64,000 nucleotides of DNA from an uncultured Bacillaceae bacterium (lineage in GTDB: Bacteria; Bacillota; Bacilli; Bacillales; Caldibacillaceae), in contig CALGYZ010000022.1 of the NCBI GenBank assembly GCA_937934645.1, positions 1-64,000 on the forward strand, written 5' to 3'. A program made the position numbers and the translations under genes. The notes under the pieces were generated by a model. That model saw only the letters and a program-made list of their open reading frames with translations, searched no databases and was not told where the DNA came from. Positions 32,968 to 42,238 of the stretch are shown here, one piece after another (the stretch's first letter is position 1; the number at the start of each line of letters is the position of its first letter).

Positions 32968-33801
32968 TCACGCTTTTTTCTTTGCCTTCACAGTTGTCTT
33001 CGTTTTCCGGGCTGTTTTCTTTTTCCCCGCTGGTTTCGTCCGGTCGATGGAGGCCTGGAGGGCGGCCATTAAATCCATGACTTGCGGCTCTTCTTCCGGA
33101 TCCGGTGTGACAACCTCTCTACCGGCCCGTTTTGCTTCAATGAATTCCAGCACTTTTTCCCGATATTCATCTTTATAATCATCCGGATTAAAGTCTGTTG
33201 TTAACTGATCGATCAACAGGATGGCTGTATCCAGTTCTTTTTTCGACAATCCGGCGGCTGCCGGTATGTTCGGCACATCCGCTGCTTTTCTCACTTCATC
33301 CGGATAATGGATCGTTTCCATTACAAGTACTTTTTCATATACGCGGATCACGGCAAGTTGTTCTTTAGAACGGAGCATGATCCGCGCAATACCGGCTTTC
33401 CCGGTTTCCAGCATTGCTTTTCTCAAGAGACTGTACGCTTTTTCCCCGCCGCCGTCCGGGGATAAGTAATAGCTTCGGTTAAAATAAATGGGATCAATAT
33501 CGGTGATTTTCACAAAATCAATAATTTCCACCGCCTTATCCTTTTGTCCGGACGCAAGGCTCTCCAGCTCCTCTTCATCCAAAACAACAAAATTTCCTTT
33601 CGTGTACTCATATCCTTTGATGATTTCTTCATTGGCAACTTTTTCGTCACAGCGGGGACATACTTTTTCGTATTTCACCGGCGTATGGCATTTTTTATGC
33701 AAATTTCTGAATTTCACATCTTTATCTTCGGTCGCCGCATGCAATTTCACCGGTATGTTGACAAGCCCGAAGCTGATTCTTCCTTTCCACATCGTATGCA
33801 T
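32968..33801 (-). CDS. ku: Ku DNA end-binding protein
   Basis: 277 residues from ATG 33801. The bacterial Ku core starts MWKGRISFGLVNIPVKLHAA and contains the CHTPVKYEKVCPRCDEKV segment. The C-terminus is a Lys/Arg tail (KPAGKKKTARKTKTTVKAKK), which in bacterial Ku proteins contributes to DNA threading and LigD contact. It binds double-strand break ends for non-homologous end joining. It is divergent from ligD, sharing the 148-base promoter region. In B. subtilis both are expressed in the forespore. Confidence 0.95.
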   Translation of the reverse strand: MHTMWKGRISFGLVNIPVKLHAATEDKDVKFRNLHKKCHTPVKYEKVCPRCDEKVANEEIIKGYEYTKGNFVVLDEEELESLASGQKDKAVEIIDFVKITDIDPIYFNRSYYLSPDGGGEKAYSLLRKAMLETGKAGIARIMLRSKEQLAVIRVYEKVLVMETIHYPDEVRKAADVPNIPAAAGLSKKELDTAILLIDQLTTDFNPDDYKDEYREKVLEFIEAKRAGREVVTPDPEEEPQVMDLMAALQASIDRTKPAGKKKTARKTKTTVKAKKKA

Positions 33802-33949
33802 GAACATTCTCCCTCTTTGCACATGTATTGGAGTCCCGGTTTTATTTTTCAAACATCCGCAGACTTCTATACCGATGAACTTTTGGAAAAATAGTTTAAC
33901 TCCGTCTACATAAAATAAAAAAAATTGCAACCGGAACGGAGATGATCCG

Positions 33950-35770
33950 ATGAAACCAATGCTGCCCGTCTTGACGTTTGATCTTCCGGAAGGGGACAGC
34001 TGGGTTTATGAAGTAAAATATGACGGGTTCCGCACCATCGTCCGGATGGATGAAAACGGAATTGCGATGACCAGCCGGAACGGGAAAAATTTGCTGCCAC
34101 AATTTCCGGAAGCCGTGGAATTTTTCAATCAATACAAAAACAAAATCACTCCGTATTTTCCCGTCGTTTTCGATGGGGAACTGGCCGTTTTGCAAAATCC
34201 GTACAAAAGCGATTTTTTTCAAATGCAGACAAGGGGGCGCCTCCGCAGCCGGGAAAAAATTGAACAAATCAGAACGGAAAGCCGTGCGGTATTTCTTGCT
34301 TTCGATTTGCTTACCATTGGCGGACAGGCCGTCACCGGACTTCCGTATGAAGAACGGAAAAAACGGCTGGAAACGATTTTCTGTTCGATTCCCCTCCCCC
34401 TTTCCCCGGCGCAGCACCACCCGGCTTTTATACAGATGGTCCCGTATTTCACTTCCTTTTCCGGCATATGGAAAAAGGTGCGGGAAGCCGGAGGGGAAGG
34501 CGTTGTTGCCAAACACCGGAAAAGCCGTTGGGAAGAAGGAAAGCGGACGGAGCGGTGGAGGAAATATAAAAACTGGAAAAAACTCCGCTGTTTTATCACC
34601 GCTTTCGATAAGGAAAACGGATATTTCCATACGGGCGTGTATAAAAACGGGGACATTGTTCCGGCAGGCCAGTTCAAAAACGGATTGGGGAAAGAGGAAA
34701 AAGAAGCGTTGATCCGTACGGTAAAAAAGAATAAAAAAAACGAAGACAGTCGGTTTATTTATATCGGGCCGGCGATCTGCGTCGAACTTTTTTATTTGCA
34801 GCTGTATGAAAAAGGACTGCGGGAACCGTATTTTCACCGCTTTCTTTTTTCCGCTGAACCGGAAGACTGCACGTATGATCAGCTGGAAGCGGAAATGGAA
34901 ATTCCTGTCACTGTTACCCATCCGGAAAAGCCGTTATGGAGAACGTCCGTGACGAAACGGGATTATTTGTACTATTTAAAACAAATTTATCCGTATATGG
35001 CGCCGTTTCTAAAAAACCGGCCGTTGACGGTCATCCGTTATCCCCACGGCATAAGCGGGGAGGCGTTTTTTCAGAAGCATTGCCCGGACTATGCCCCGTC
35101 CTTCGTTGAAACTTTTGAGGAAGACGGAATTCATTATATTTTGTGCAACAATCCGGAGACATTCCTTTGGCTCGGCAACCAGCTGGCAATCGAATTTCAT
35201 ATTCCCTTTTACCGGGCAGGTGAAAGGAATCCGGCTGAAATTGTCATTGACCTGGATCCGCCGGACAAAAGCACATTTTCCCTGGCAAAAGAAGCCGCTT
35301 TTTGCATCAAGGAAGAAATTGCCGACCGGCTCGGGCTGGAGGCACTTCTGAAAGTCTCCGGCAGCCGCGGGCTGCAAATCCATTTTCCTCTGCAGGCGAA
35401 TTCCGTCACCTGGGAAGAAGCGCGCTTGTTCACCGCTTTTACCGCGAAATATCTCATACAAAAAAACAGCCGCGCGTTTACAATCGAACGGCTCAAGAAA
35501 AAACGGGGCGGGAAGCTGTATATCGATTACCTCCAGTATGCACAGGGAAAAACAATCATAGCCCCTTTTTCGGTCCGGGGCAATAAAAATGCCGGCGTCG
35601 CTGCACCGGTCGGCTGGGATGAACTCGGAGCCCTTTCCACTGCTGACGGCTTTTCCATGGAAGATGTGTTAAAACGGGTGAAAAAGCACAATCCCTTCGC
35701 CCGCTATTTTGCGGCTGAAAATGACGGACCGATGCGGGACATCATTGCCTTTTTGAAAGAAAAAAAGTGA
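33950..35770 (+). CDS. ligD: NHEJ DNA ligase/polymerase LigD
   Basis: 606 residues: an N-terminal ATP-dependent ligase domain (nucleophile Lys23 in EVKYDGFR; GEGVVAKHRKSRWEEGKR motif) and a C-terminal primase-polymerase domain from about residue 320 (EIVIDLDPPD catalytic Asp, LKVSGSRGLQIHFPL). The nuclease domain found in Pseudomonas and mycobacteria is absent, as in B. subtilis YkoU. It fills and seals ends held by Ku, and serves repair in dormant or germinating spores. Start ATG 33950 follows ACGGAGATG. Confidence 0.95.
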   Translation: MKPMLPVLTFDLPEGDSWVYEVKYDGFRTIVRMDENGIAMTSRNGKNLLPQFPEAVEFFNQYKNKITPYFPVVFDGELAVLQNPYKSDFFQMQTRGRLRSREKIEQIRTESRAVFLAFDLLTIGGQAVTGLPYEERKKRLETIFCSIPLPLSPAQHHPAFIQMVPYFTSFSGIWKKVREAGGEGVVAKHRKSRWEEGKRTERWRKYKNWKKLRCFITAFDKENGYFHTGVYKNGDIVPAGQFKNGLGKEEKEALIRTVKKNKKNEDSRFIYIGPAICVELFYLQLYEKGLREPYFHRFLFSAEPEDCTYDQLEAEMEIPVTVTHPEKPLWRTSVTKRDYLYYLKQIYPYMAPFLKNRPLTVIRYPHGISGEAFFQKHCPDYAPSFVETFEEDGIHYILCNNPETFLWLGNQLAIEFHIPFYRAGERNPAEIVIDLDPPDKSTFSLAKEAAFCIKEEIADRLGLEALLKVSGSRGLQIHFPLQANSVTWEEARLFTAFTAKYLIQKNSRAFTIERLKKKRGGKLYIDYLQYAQGKTIIAPFSVRGNKNAGVAAPVGWDELGALSTADGFSMEDVLKRVKKHNPFARYFAAENDGPMRDIIAFLKEKK

Positions 35771-35789
35771 AAAAGACCACGTAGCCCGA

Positions 35790-36350
35790 TCATAATTTTT
35801 TAAGCTCCCGGATGATCATCTCCTCCGTCATCATCCCGAAATAAAAGGACCGGACAACGCCGTTTTCATCAATAAAATAGCTTGTCGGCATCCCGTATAT
35901 ACCGTACATTTGCACCACTTCCCCGTCGGTGTCGAGCGGAACGGGAAATGTTAATTGATGTACATCAATGAACTGTTTCACTTTCTCTTCCGTTTCTTTT
36001 CCGACGGTGGCATTAACTGCGATTATTTCGATGCCCTCCCCTTTATATTTTTTATAAATATTTTCCAGGGCCGGCATTTCTTCCCGGCAGGGTGGACACC
36101 AGGTTGCCCAGAAATTAAGCAAAACCTTTTTCCCCTTTAACGAGCTCAGGGTAACCGTATCCCCAATTACCGTCTTGAGGGTAAAATCCGGTGCGGCCGA
36201 ACCGATTTTTACCCCGGGCGCAGACGGTGCGGCCGTTTCCTGCGCATCTTCCCGGACCGGCTCCGGCTCTCCGTCCGGCTTTTCCGTAACATAAAAAACA
36301 ATAAGACCGATCAGAATCAGCAGGACCAGGCCGGTCAACCCTTTTCTCAT
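35790..36350 (-). CDS. membrane-anchored thiol-disulfide oxidoreductase, ResA-like
   Basis: 186 residues from ATG 36350 (GGAGG upstream). One N-terminal membrane helix (LTGLVLLILIGLIVFYV), a Pro/Glu-rich linker, and a TlpA/ResA thioredoxin domain: GSAAPDFTLKTV, LLNFWATWCPPCREEMP with the CxxC pair, and YGIYGMPTSYFIDENG with cis-Pro. It should reduce disulfides outside the membrane, for example in cytochrome c maturation. It is not in a res operon, so its target is uncertain. Confidence 0.88.
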   Translation of the reverse strand: MRKGLTGLVLLILIGLIVFYVTEKPDGEPEPVREDAQETAAPSAPGVKIGSAAPDFTLKTVIGDTVTLSSLKGKKVLLNFWATWCPPCREEMPALENIYKKYKGEGIEIIAVNATVGKETEEKVKQFIDVHQLTFPVPLDTDGEVVQMYGIYGMPTSYFIDENGVVRSFYFGMMTEEMIIRELKKL

Positions 36351-36584
36351 TTCCACCACCTCCGCAATCAAGTTTTCCTAAAATGCAAGCTACGCACCGT
36401 TATCTATTATTTTCTGCATGATGTAAAATAATTCCTTTTACGTTATTCCGCATCACGCATGTATATGCCCTTTTCCGTTTTTTCATGCCTCCATTCCGGT
36501 GTCCGACTGTCACGGCACGAAAAGAGCGGCATAAACTAATATTGATCGGATTGTGTACATACCGTCTAAAAGAAGGTGTTCTGC

Positions 36585-37049
36585 ATGCTGCCATGGGGAT
36601 TTTTCGGATCGAAAAAAAATCTGGACCCGTTCCATTCCATGAATGAAGACGAATTGCAAGCAATCATTGAACAATGGGTGAGACAAGTCTTCCCGCAAAA
36701 TATCGGTTCCCTGTTAAAAAATATATCGGGAAGCAATAAAGAAAAGCCGAACCCGGAGCGGGAAAGTCCCCGGCCGGTAAAGGAATCCGTTTTTGAAACC
36801 CATGACTTCATTTTCATCCGGATCCCGGTCGATGATGAATCCTTGCTCGACCGGATCAAAATTTTTCACAGCTTAAATAAATGTTTCATTTACGGATTAT
36901 CAGAGGATAAAAAACCGTATACGATCATTTTGCCTGCCACGGTGAAAAAGAGAGGGGCGACGGCCGTTTACCGGGATCACATTTTGGAAATTAAAATTCC
37001 GAAAAGCCTTGACTGGCAAATGAGCGAAATTGATGTTGACAAAGAATGA
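36585..37049 (+). CDS. GerT-like alpha-crystallin-domain spore protein
   Basis: 154 residues from ATG 36585, six bases after AAGGTG. The head MLPWGFFGSKKNLDPFHSMN and the segment WVRQVFPQN resemble the Bacillus GerT-type Hsp20 proteins. The C-terminal alpha-crystallin-like domain is VFETHDFIFIRIPVDDE through HILEIKIPKS. Homologues affect spore coat or germination. Pro/Glu-rich linker between. The 230-base gap before it, 36351-36584, shows no gene. A clear sporulation promoter was not found. Confidence 0.75.
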   Translation: MLPWGFFGSKKNLDPFHSMNEDELQAIIEQWVRQVFPQNIGSLLKNISGSNKEKPNPERESPRPVKESVFETHDFIFIRIPVDDESLLDRIKIFHSLNKCFIYGLSEDKKPYTIILPATVKKRGATAVYRDHILEIKIPKSLDWQMSEIDVDKE

Positions 37050-37142
37050 GGGCGGCAATAGATAATGAAGGATTGGACAGACGGATAAAGATTGACGGAC
37101 AGGTAAAAAATAAAATTAACAAAAGATGAAAGGGAGATCACC

Positions 37143-37391
37143 ATGCCTGGACCGTACCGCTGTCCGAACTGTAAAACGAACAAATCCCGGTTCAATATTA
37201 TTAAACAGGTCGCAGAGCCGGTGAAACTTGACCCGGAAACCGGCCAAATCATCGAAACCTATGACGCCGAAAACCCGGGTCCCCTGCATTTGCCGTACCG
37301 GGGTCCGGAGTATAAAGTGCAATGCGGCATATGCGGGTTGGTTGAAGATGAACGGATGTTTATTAAATTCGGTGAATCTTCCGCATATTAA
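37143..37391 (+). CDS. zinc-ribbon protein of unknown function
   Basis: 82 residues with a CPNC pair near the start (MPGPYRCPNCKTNKSRF) and CGIC near residue 66. These four Cys likely bind one zinc. The segment between is Pro/Glu-rich and includes VKLDPETGQI. A purine-rich GAAAGGGAG site precedes the ATG. I know no function. Direct-repeat-like GACAGACGGATAAAG / GACGGACAGGTAAA sequences precede it at 37075-37106. Confidence 0.75.
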   Translation: MPGPYRCPNCKTNKSRFNIIKQVAEPVKLDPETGQIIETYDAENPGPLHLPYRGPEYKVQCGICGLVEDERMFIKFGESSAY

Positions 37392-37427
37392 GTTTATGCC
37401 GGAGGAATACCGTAAATGGAATCTAGA

Positions 37428-37460
37428 AAGAAAGGAGCTGCCTGGCGCAGCTCCTTTCTT
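37428..37460. terminator. bidirectional terminator
   Basis: AAGAAAGGAGCTGC / GCAGCTCCTTTCTT, perfect 14-base stem. It ends the zinc-ribbon gene and lies just past the ctpA stop. Confidence 0.85.
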
Positions 37461-38964
37461 ATGATTCTTTGGAATCATTGGATTGATTGATTTCTTTCTG
37501 CAATAATTCAACGGCTTTCGCAATTTGCGGATCTTCTTCCGTCAGTTTTTCCTGCAGTTGTTCCATAATTTTCGTCGTCGTTTCACCGGTGACCACCCCG
37601 GTCACGTCAAGGCCGTGGGTTTGCTGGAAAGCCATGACGGCCTGTTTCAATTGGTAATCAAAAACCTTGTCCTTTTTTCCCGTTTCATAACCGAGGGCGG
37701 CAAGCATTTTTTCAATCACGCCCACTTCCTGGCTCATCATACCTTCTTTCAATTCCAATTCCGGATCCACAGCCGGATAATAGGCATATTCCGGCATTTT
37801 CACTTTATAGTCGGGCACAATTCCGTCCTCATTGATCCATTTGCCACTCGGGGTGAGCCACTTGGCAATCGTCAGACGCAAGCTGGAACCGTCGGAATAG
37901 GTTGCCACCGTCTGGGCCGTTCCTTTGCCGAAGGTCTTTTCCCCGACAACCGGAACACCGGCTGATTCCTGCAGAGCTCCGGCGAGGATTTCCGAGGCGC
38001 TTGCGCTGCCTTCATCCACAACCGCCACCATCGGAATGTCAAAGGGTTCTTTTTGATTGGAGATCTGGCGTTCCACTTTCCCGTCTTTATTTTCCATTTG
38101 GTAAATGACTTCCCCGTTCGGAACAAACAAGTTGCTGATTTCAATCGCCTGGTCAAGCAGACCTCCGGGATTTTGCCGTAAATCCAAAATTAACCCTTCC
38201 ATTCCCTCGGACTTTAATTTATCCAAATGTTCAACAAGTTCATCGTAAGTCCGTTCATAGAAGGAGGTGATGTGGATTTTGCCGATTTTGTCATTCAGCA
38301 TTTCGCTGTAAACTGTTTCCAGCGGGATAACATCGCGGGTGATCTCCACTTCCATCGGTTCACTTACGCCCGGCCGTTTAATCGTTAACGTAACATCCGT
38401 CCCTTTTTCACCGCGGATCAACAACACGACATCGCTTGACTTCATGCCCCGGACACTTTTTCCATCCACTTCCAGTATGATGTCATTGGCACGTAGTCCG
38501 GCCTTTTCCGCCGGTGATCCTTTAATCGGGGCGACGATAACAATTTGATCATCTTTTTGTTCAATCTGGGCGCCGATCCCTTCAAAGGTGGAAGAAATCG
38601 TTTCATTGAAATCTTCCGTCTCTTCGGCGGTCATATAATCGGAATAGGGGTCGCCGATCGCTTCCACCATTCCGTTAATCGCGCCTTCCACCAGTTTTTC
38701 CTGATCCACTTTTTCAATATAGCCTGATTTAATCGTTTCATATGTTTCATACAGTTTCGTAAATTCTTTCCGTTCCTGGACCTGGATTTTTTCTACAACT
38801 TTTTCATCACCGAAGGATAAAGCAAAAGCTGTGATTCCTGCGGTGAGGAAAACAAGCAGAAATAAAATCATAATAAAATGGAACTTTTTAATCCGGATAT
38901 ACTTATTCGGTTCCGGTGCCTGTTGTATCTGTTCCCCCTGGTCCATTTTCTTTTCCTGATCCAA
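37459..38964 (-). CDS. ctpA: C-terminal processing protease CtpA
   Basis: 501 residues. A short cytoplasmic head and one membrane helix (MILFLLVFLTAGITAFAL), a PDZ domain (IVAPIKGSPAEKAGLRANDI), the S41 protease core with catalytic Ser in DEGSASASEIL and Lys in GEKTFGKGTAQ, and a C-terminal peptidoglycan-binding domain (LKEGMMSQEVGVIEKMLAAL). TTG 38964 is the likely start (GGTGATGGAAG upstream). The neighbouring yodJ-deoD-yodN order matches B. subtilis ctpA rather than ctpB. The substrate is unknown. Confidence 0.88.
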   Translation of the reverse strand: MDQEKKMDQGEQIQQAPEPNKYIRIKKFHFIMILFLLVFLTAGITAFALSFGDEKVVEKIQVQERKEFTKLYETYETIKSGYIEKVDQEKLVEGAINGMVEAIGDPYSDYMTAEETEDFNETISSTFEGIGAQIEQKDDQIVIVAPIKGSPAEKAGLRANDIILEVDGKSVRGMKSSDVVLLIRGEKGTDVTLTIKRPGVSEPMEVEITRDVIPLETVYSEMLNDKIGKIHITSFYERTYDELVEHLDKLKSEGMEGLILDLRQNPGGLLDQAIEISNLFVPNGEVIYQMENKDGKVERQISNQKEPFDIPMVAVVDEGSASASEILAGALQESAGVPVVGEKTFGKGTAQTVATYSDGSSLRLTIAKWLTPSGKWINEDGIVPDYKVKMPEYAYYPAVDPELELKEGMMSQEVGVIEKMLAALGYETGKKDKVFDYQLKQAVMAFQQTHGLDVTGVVTGETTTKIMEQLQEKLTEEDPQIAKAVELLQKEINQSNDSKES

Positions 38965-39127
38965 GCTTCCATCACCACTTTCAGATTAGCATCATGGTAA
39001 TCATAGGAAGGCAATTCAATATTTATACCATAACATTTTTTCCGGAAATTGACTAGTAATCATCGCTATTTGTTAGAAAGGCATGTCTTTTCCTCTGCCC
39101 AGAACCATTATTGAAGTTATTGGCTTG

Positions 39128-39916
39128 TCATCTCCGTTCCGCATAGTCAAAAAATTCTTCCAGCGTCCACCCGTTCTCATACATGATTTTGGCAAATTCT
39201 TTTCCGACATACCGGAAATGCCACGGTTCATAAGAATAACCGGTAATATGTTCCTTGTCCTCCGGATAACGGAGAATAAACCCGAACCGGTGGGCGTTGT
39301 CCCGCAGCCACTTTCCTTCTTCCGTCTCCCCGAAGAATTCCGTCAGTAATAAGTTTGCACTTTGGCTGGAAATATCCATCGCCAGACCGGTCTGGTGTTC
39401 ACTTTGCCCGGGATAGGCAACCACTTCCAGCGCCTGCTCTTCGCCGGATTGGCTGACTTCATACTGGAACACCTGTCTTTGGCGCTCGTATGACCGGTAG
39501 CCAGATACCGCATATAAATAAATGCCGTCTTTTTCCGCCGCGCGGAACATTTCTTCCAACGCTTCCGCAGCTTCTTTCCGCATGTAACTCTTTTCAACAT
39601 CTTCCTCACCAAAGGAAAAACGCACATCCGGCCGGACAAGATCCTCAGGAACGTAATCATCCGGCAGTCGGGCCGATTGTTTATTGACCAGAATGAGCGG
39701 GTTGTCCGTATTTTTGATCACTTGCTCACCATTCACTTCTTCAACATCGTTAAAATATTTTTCATCAAGCCGGACGACCTTTCCCTGTCCGCCGGCTTGT
39801 CCGATTTGTTCGCCTTTATGTTCATCCGCCGGCATCTGTGCCGGTTCCGTATTATATGAACAGCCAAACAGCAAAACCGCACCGAGACAGACCGTAATCG
39901 CTAACTTGCTTTTCAC
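39128..39916 (-). CDS. yodJ: D-alanyl-D-alanine carboxypeptidase lipoprotein, YodJ type
   Basis: 262 residues from GTG 39916, supported by AGGGTGAG; a GTG at 39925 would lack a site. Lipobox LLFGC at the end of the signal. The M15B (VanY-like) domain has SGYRSYERQRQVF, the zinc-binding SEHQTGLAMDIS and EPWHFRYVG. It trims the terminal D-Ala of peptidoglycan stem peptides at the outer face of the membrane. Order ctpA, yodJ, deoD is conserved with B. subtilis. Confidence 0.9.
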   Translation of the reverse strand: MKSKLAITVCLGAVLLFGCSYNTEPAQMPADEHKGEQIGQAGGQGKVVRLDEKYFNDVEEVNGEQVIKNTDNPLILVNKQSARLPDDYVPEDLVRPDVRFSFGEEDVEKSYMRKEAAEALEEMFRAAEKDGIYLYAVSGYRSYERQRQVFQYEVSQSGEEQALEVVAYPGQSEHQTGLAMDISSQSANLLLTEFFGETEEGKWLRDNAHRFGFILRYPEDKEHITGYSYEPWHFRYVGKEFAKIMYENGWTLEEFFDYAERR

Positions 39917-39996
39917 TGTTCTCACCCTGTTTATATAGATTTGAAATCTTTTTCATTTTACCATCTGCCCGCCGGGTTGAACAGTTGCTGCAGAAA

Positions 39997-40050
39997 AAAA
40001 GAAGACTTTTCCATAGAACTTCTTGCGGGATCTACAGAAAAGCCTTCTTT
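39997..40050 (-). terminator. terminator of deoD
   Basis: Long interrupted hairpin GAAG.CTTTTC / GAAAAG.CTTC on the minus strand followed by TTTTTTTC. Confidence 0.75.
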
Positions 40051-40055
40051 CCTGT

Positions 40056-40760
40056 TTATTTAAACATCGAGTCAAGCGCTACTTCGATCATTTCATTGAA
40101 CGTCGTTTGTCTTTCTTCCGCACTCGTTGCTTCCCCGGTTAAAATATGGTCACTGACCGTCAAAACGGATAACGCCCTCCGGCCGTATTTCGCCGCCAGG
40201 GTATACAGTGCGGCCGTTTCCATTTCCACCGCCAAAATCCCGTACCGGGCCCATTTTTCATGATCCGCATGGTCATCGTAAAATAAATCCGCCGTGAACA
40301 CATTGCCGACTTTTACGTTAATGTCTTTTTCCACGCATGTGTCATATGCATTCTTTAACAATTCAAAGTTGGCCGTCGGCGCATAATCCATCGCACCGCC
40401 AAAAATTTTCCGGTTGATTTGTGAATCCGTTGAAGCGCTCATCGCCAAAATCACGTCGCGGACCTTGACATCCTTTTGAATGGCGCCGCATGTACCGACA
40501 CGGATTAAATTTTGCACGTTGTATTCCTGCATCAGTTCGGTAATATAAATGGAAATCGACGGCACACCCATCCCGGTTCCCTGGACGGAAATCCGTTTTC
40601 CTTTATATGTACCCGTAAAACCGAGCATATTGCGGACTTCATTGTAACAAACCGGATTTTCCAAAAAATTTTCCGCAATATATTTTGCCCTTAACGGATC
40701 CCCCGGAAGCAGGATCGTATCGGCGATTTCATTTTCTTTTGCCCCGATATGTACGCTCAT
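40056..40760 (-). CDS. deoD: purine nucleoside phosphorylase DeoD
   Basis: 234 residues, the hexameric trimeric-type PNP-I family: VHIGAKENEIADTILLPGDP at the start, GTGMGVPSISIY, RVGTCGAIQ, and VEMETAALY with substrate-binding Glu. It splits purine (deoxy)ribonucleosides with phosphate for salvage. GGGAGG precedes the ATG. It has its own terminator between it and yodJ. Confidence 0.95.
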   Translation of the reverse strand: MSVHIGAKENEIADTILLPGDPLRAKYIAENFLENPVCYNEVRNMLGFTGTYKGKRISVQGTGMGVPSISIYITELMQEYNVQNLIRVGTCGAIQKDVKVRDVILAMSASTDSQINRKIFGGAMDYAPTANFELLKNAYDTCVEKDINVKVGNVFTADLFYDDHADHEKWARYGILAVEMETAALYTLAAKYGRRALSVLTVSDHILTGEATSAEERQTTFNEMIEVALDSMFK

Positions 40761-40931
40761 GGTTGTTCCTCCCTTACCGTTTATGTTTAATGTTTACAAC
40801 TTCAATATAACATATGAATATCCATGACCGGAGAATCAAATGTACATTAGAAATGGCAAAAAATTGGCCGGATAAATTGTCCGCAGCTTTTGAAAATAAA
40901 AATGAACGGGTCCGGTAAAGGAGGGAGTCCA

Positions 40932-41057
40932 TTGGGTAAAAAACACCGCAACCGGTCGGTGCAAAAAAAGAAAAACAATCATATTCCCGCTAACGAAATT
41001 ATTGCCGAACACGAAGCCCATGGAAAAGAATTTACCGCAGAGAAACGGAAAAGATAG
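40932..41057 (+). CDS. 41-residue highly basic protein
   Basis: Starts at TTG 40932 after AAAGGAGGGAG, a very strong site, and ends at a perfect terminator. Product MGKKHRNRSVQKKKNNHIPA then NEIIAEHEAHGKEFTAEKRK is Lys/Arg/His-rich with one Glu-rich helix. No family recognised; size and composition recall small acid-soluble or other minor spore proteins, which is a guess. Confidence 0.65.
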   Translation: MGKKHRNRSVQKKKNNHIPANEIIAEHEAHGKEFTAEKRKR

Positions 41058-41070
41058 TTTCCCGTCCGGA

Positions 41071-41106
41071 AAAAGAGACACCCTGCCCGCACCAGGTGTC
41101 TCTTTT
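41071..41106 (+). terminator. terminator of 41-residue gene
   Basis: AAAAGAGACACC / GGTGTCTCTTTT perfect 12-base stem; TTTT is part of the arm. Confidence 0.85.
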
Positions 41107-41203
41107 CATCCGGACATCCCAGTTTTGTGTAACAACGCCCCGGTTCCCATACTCATCATCCTTATACTATATTTTCAGCTGTCTTTTCTTTAGAAAAACG
41201 GAT

Positions 41204-41866
41204 CTACTGCTCGTTATTATGCTTGAAAAACGGGTTGTTTGCCAGAGCGTGCAGCTTTTTCAAAATTTCTTTCATCTTTTTTTGGTAGGCCGGTTCGCCG
41301 AAGTTTAAATACAGATACTGGTAATCATTGTACATATCCAAAAGGGAATCAATACTTTCCATTCTGCTTTTCCGCTTTTTTTCCTTTGCCGGAGAGAGCA
41401 GGACCGGTGATTTTTGCCGGTCTTTTTTCGGAAAGAACAGCTTTTTCGCATTTTCTTCGTTCGTTATATAAATTAAATCGTCTTCGTAAGCTTCGAGCCA
41501 TGCGCCGTCACTGAGACGGGAACATTCGTAAATGATATCTTCCCAAGCCGAATCTTTATACCGCCACACTTCGGCGCGGAAGCCGATGATGACAAATAAG
41601 TCCCTGTTGTAACCTCTCACCCGGACGATATCGCCAAACCGGAATTTATAGTTGATATTCACATTTTCCCGTTTAAACAGTTCCTTTGTTGCAGCCGTGA
41701 CTTTGACCAGATTTTTTTCGTTATATAAGTTTTTTCCGTCTTTTACCTGATAGTAAAATTCATCCGCAATATGATAAATTTTCGTAACTTCCGTTTCCGT
41801 ACCGCTTTCAAAAATCAGCACCTTTTCGCCTATGGAAAATTTCGGTTGTTTTCCATCTTTGGACAT
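41204..41866 (-). CDS. yodN: YodN-like protein
   Basis: 220 residues from ATG 41866 (GGGGAACGGGGG upstream). Two small beta-barrel-like repeats are visible, KFSIGEKVLIFESGTETEVT and KFRFGDIVRVRGYNRDLFVI, then a basic linker and a helical tail (DSLLDMYNDYQYLYLNFGEP). By position before yozE and after deoD it corresponds to B. subtilis yodN. A cytoplasmic location is likely; function unknown. Confidence 0.72.
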   Translation of the reverse strand: MSKDGKQPKFSIGEKVLIFESGTETEVTKIYHIADEFYYQVKDGKNLYNEKNLVKVTAATKELFKRENVNINYKFRFGDIVRVRGYNRDLFVIIGFRAEVWRYKDSAWEDIIYECSRLSDGAWLEAYEDDLIYITNEENAKKLFFPKKDRQKSPVLLSPAKEKKRKSRMESIDSLLDMYNDYQYLYLNFGEPAYQKKMKEILKKLHALANNPFFKHNNEQ

Positions 41867-41981
41867 TCCCCCGTTCCCCTCACTTTCCGGTTGTTTATCT
41901 ATTATATGCAAAATACTTCGAAAGTGAGACAACGGAGGCCCATACGAAAACGGAACGGGAAAAATCCTTAGGATTTTATTA

Positions 41982-42203
41982 TTATTTATTCTTTTCCAAT
42001 TGCCGGTATAATTCAAACGCTTCATCGAATACCGCCATCGTCGGCAAATAATCGCCATTCAATTCCAAATACCGGCTGATTTCATCGTAATCATCCGACT
42101 CTTTCGGAAAGCCGTGGTCCCGGAAGGCGCCTGCAGCAAATTCCGCCAGCCGGCCGCTTCCTCCCCGGTATTTCATTAAAAAATGATAAAAAGATTTTCC
42201 CAT
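41982..42203 (-). CDS. yozE: YozE family protein
   Basis: 73 residues with the YozE/UPF0346 pattern: MGKSFYHFLMKYRGG at the start, DHGFPKESDDYDEISRYLE and DYLPTMAVFDEAFELY. It forms a small helical bundle, family function unknown. AAAGGAAC precedes the ATG. It stands between yodN and msrB. Confidence 0.9.
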   Translation of the reverse strand: MGKSFYHFLMKYRGGSGRLAEFAAGAFRDHGFPKESDDYDEISRYLELNGDYLPTMAVFDEAFELYRQLEKNK

Positions 42204-42238
42204 CGTTTTGTTCCTTTCTGTATAAATTGCTCTCTGTG

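Noticed and set aside
33896..34921. 341-codon minus-strand open frame
   Set aside because: It is antisense to ligD, whose motifs are intact; the product is Phe/Arg-rich low-information sequence.
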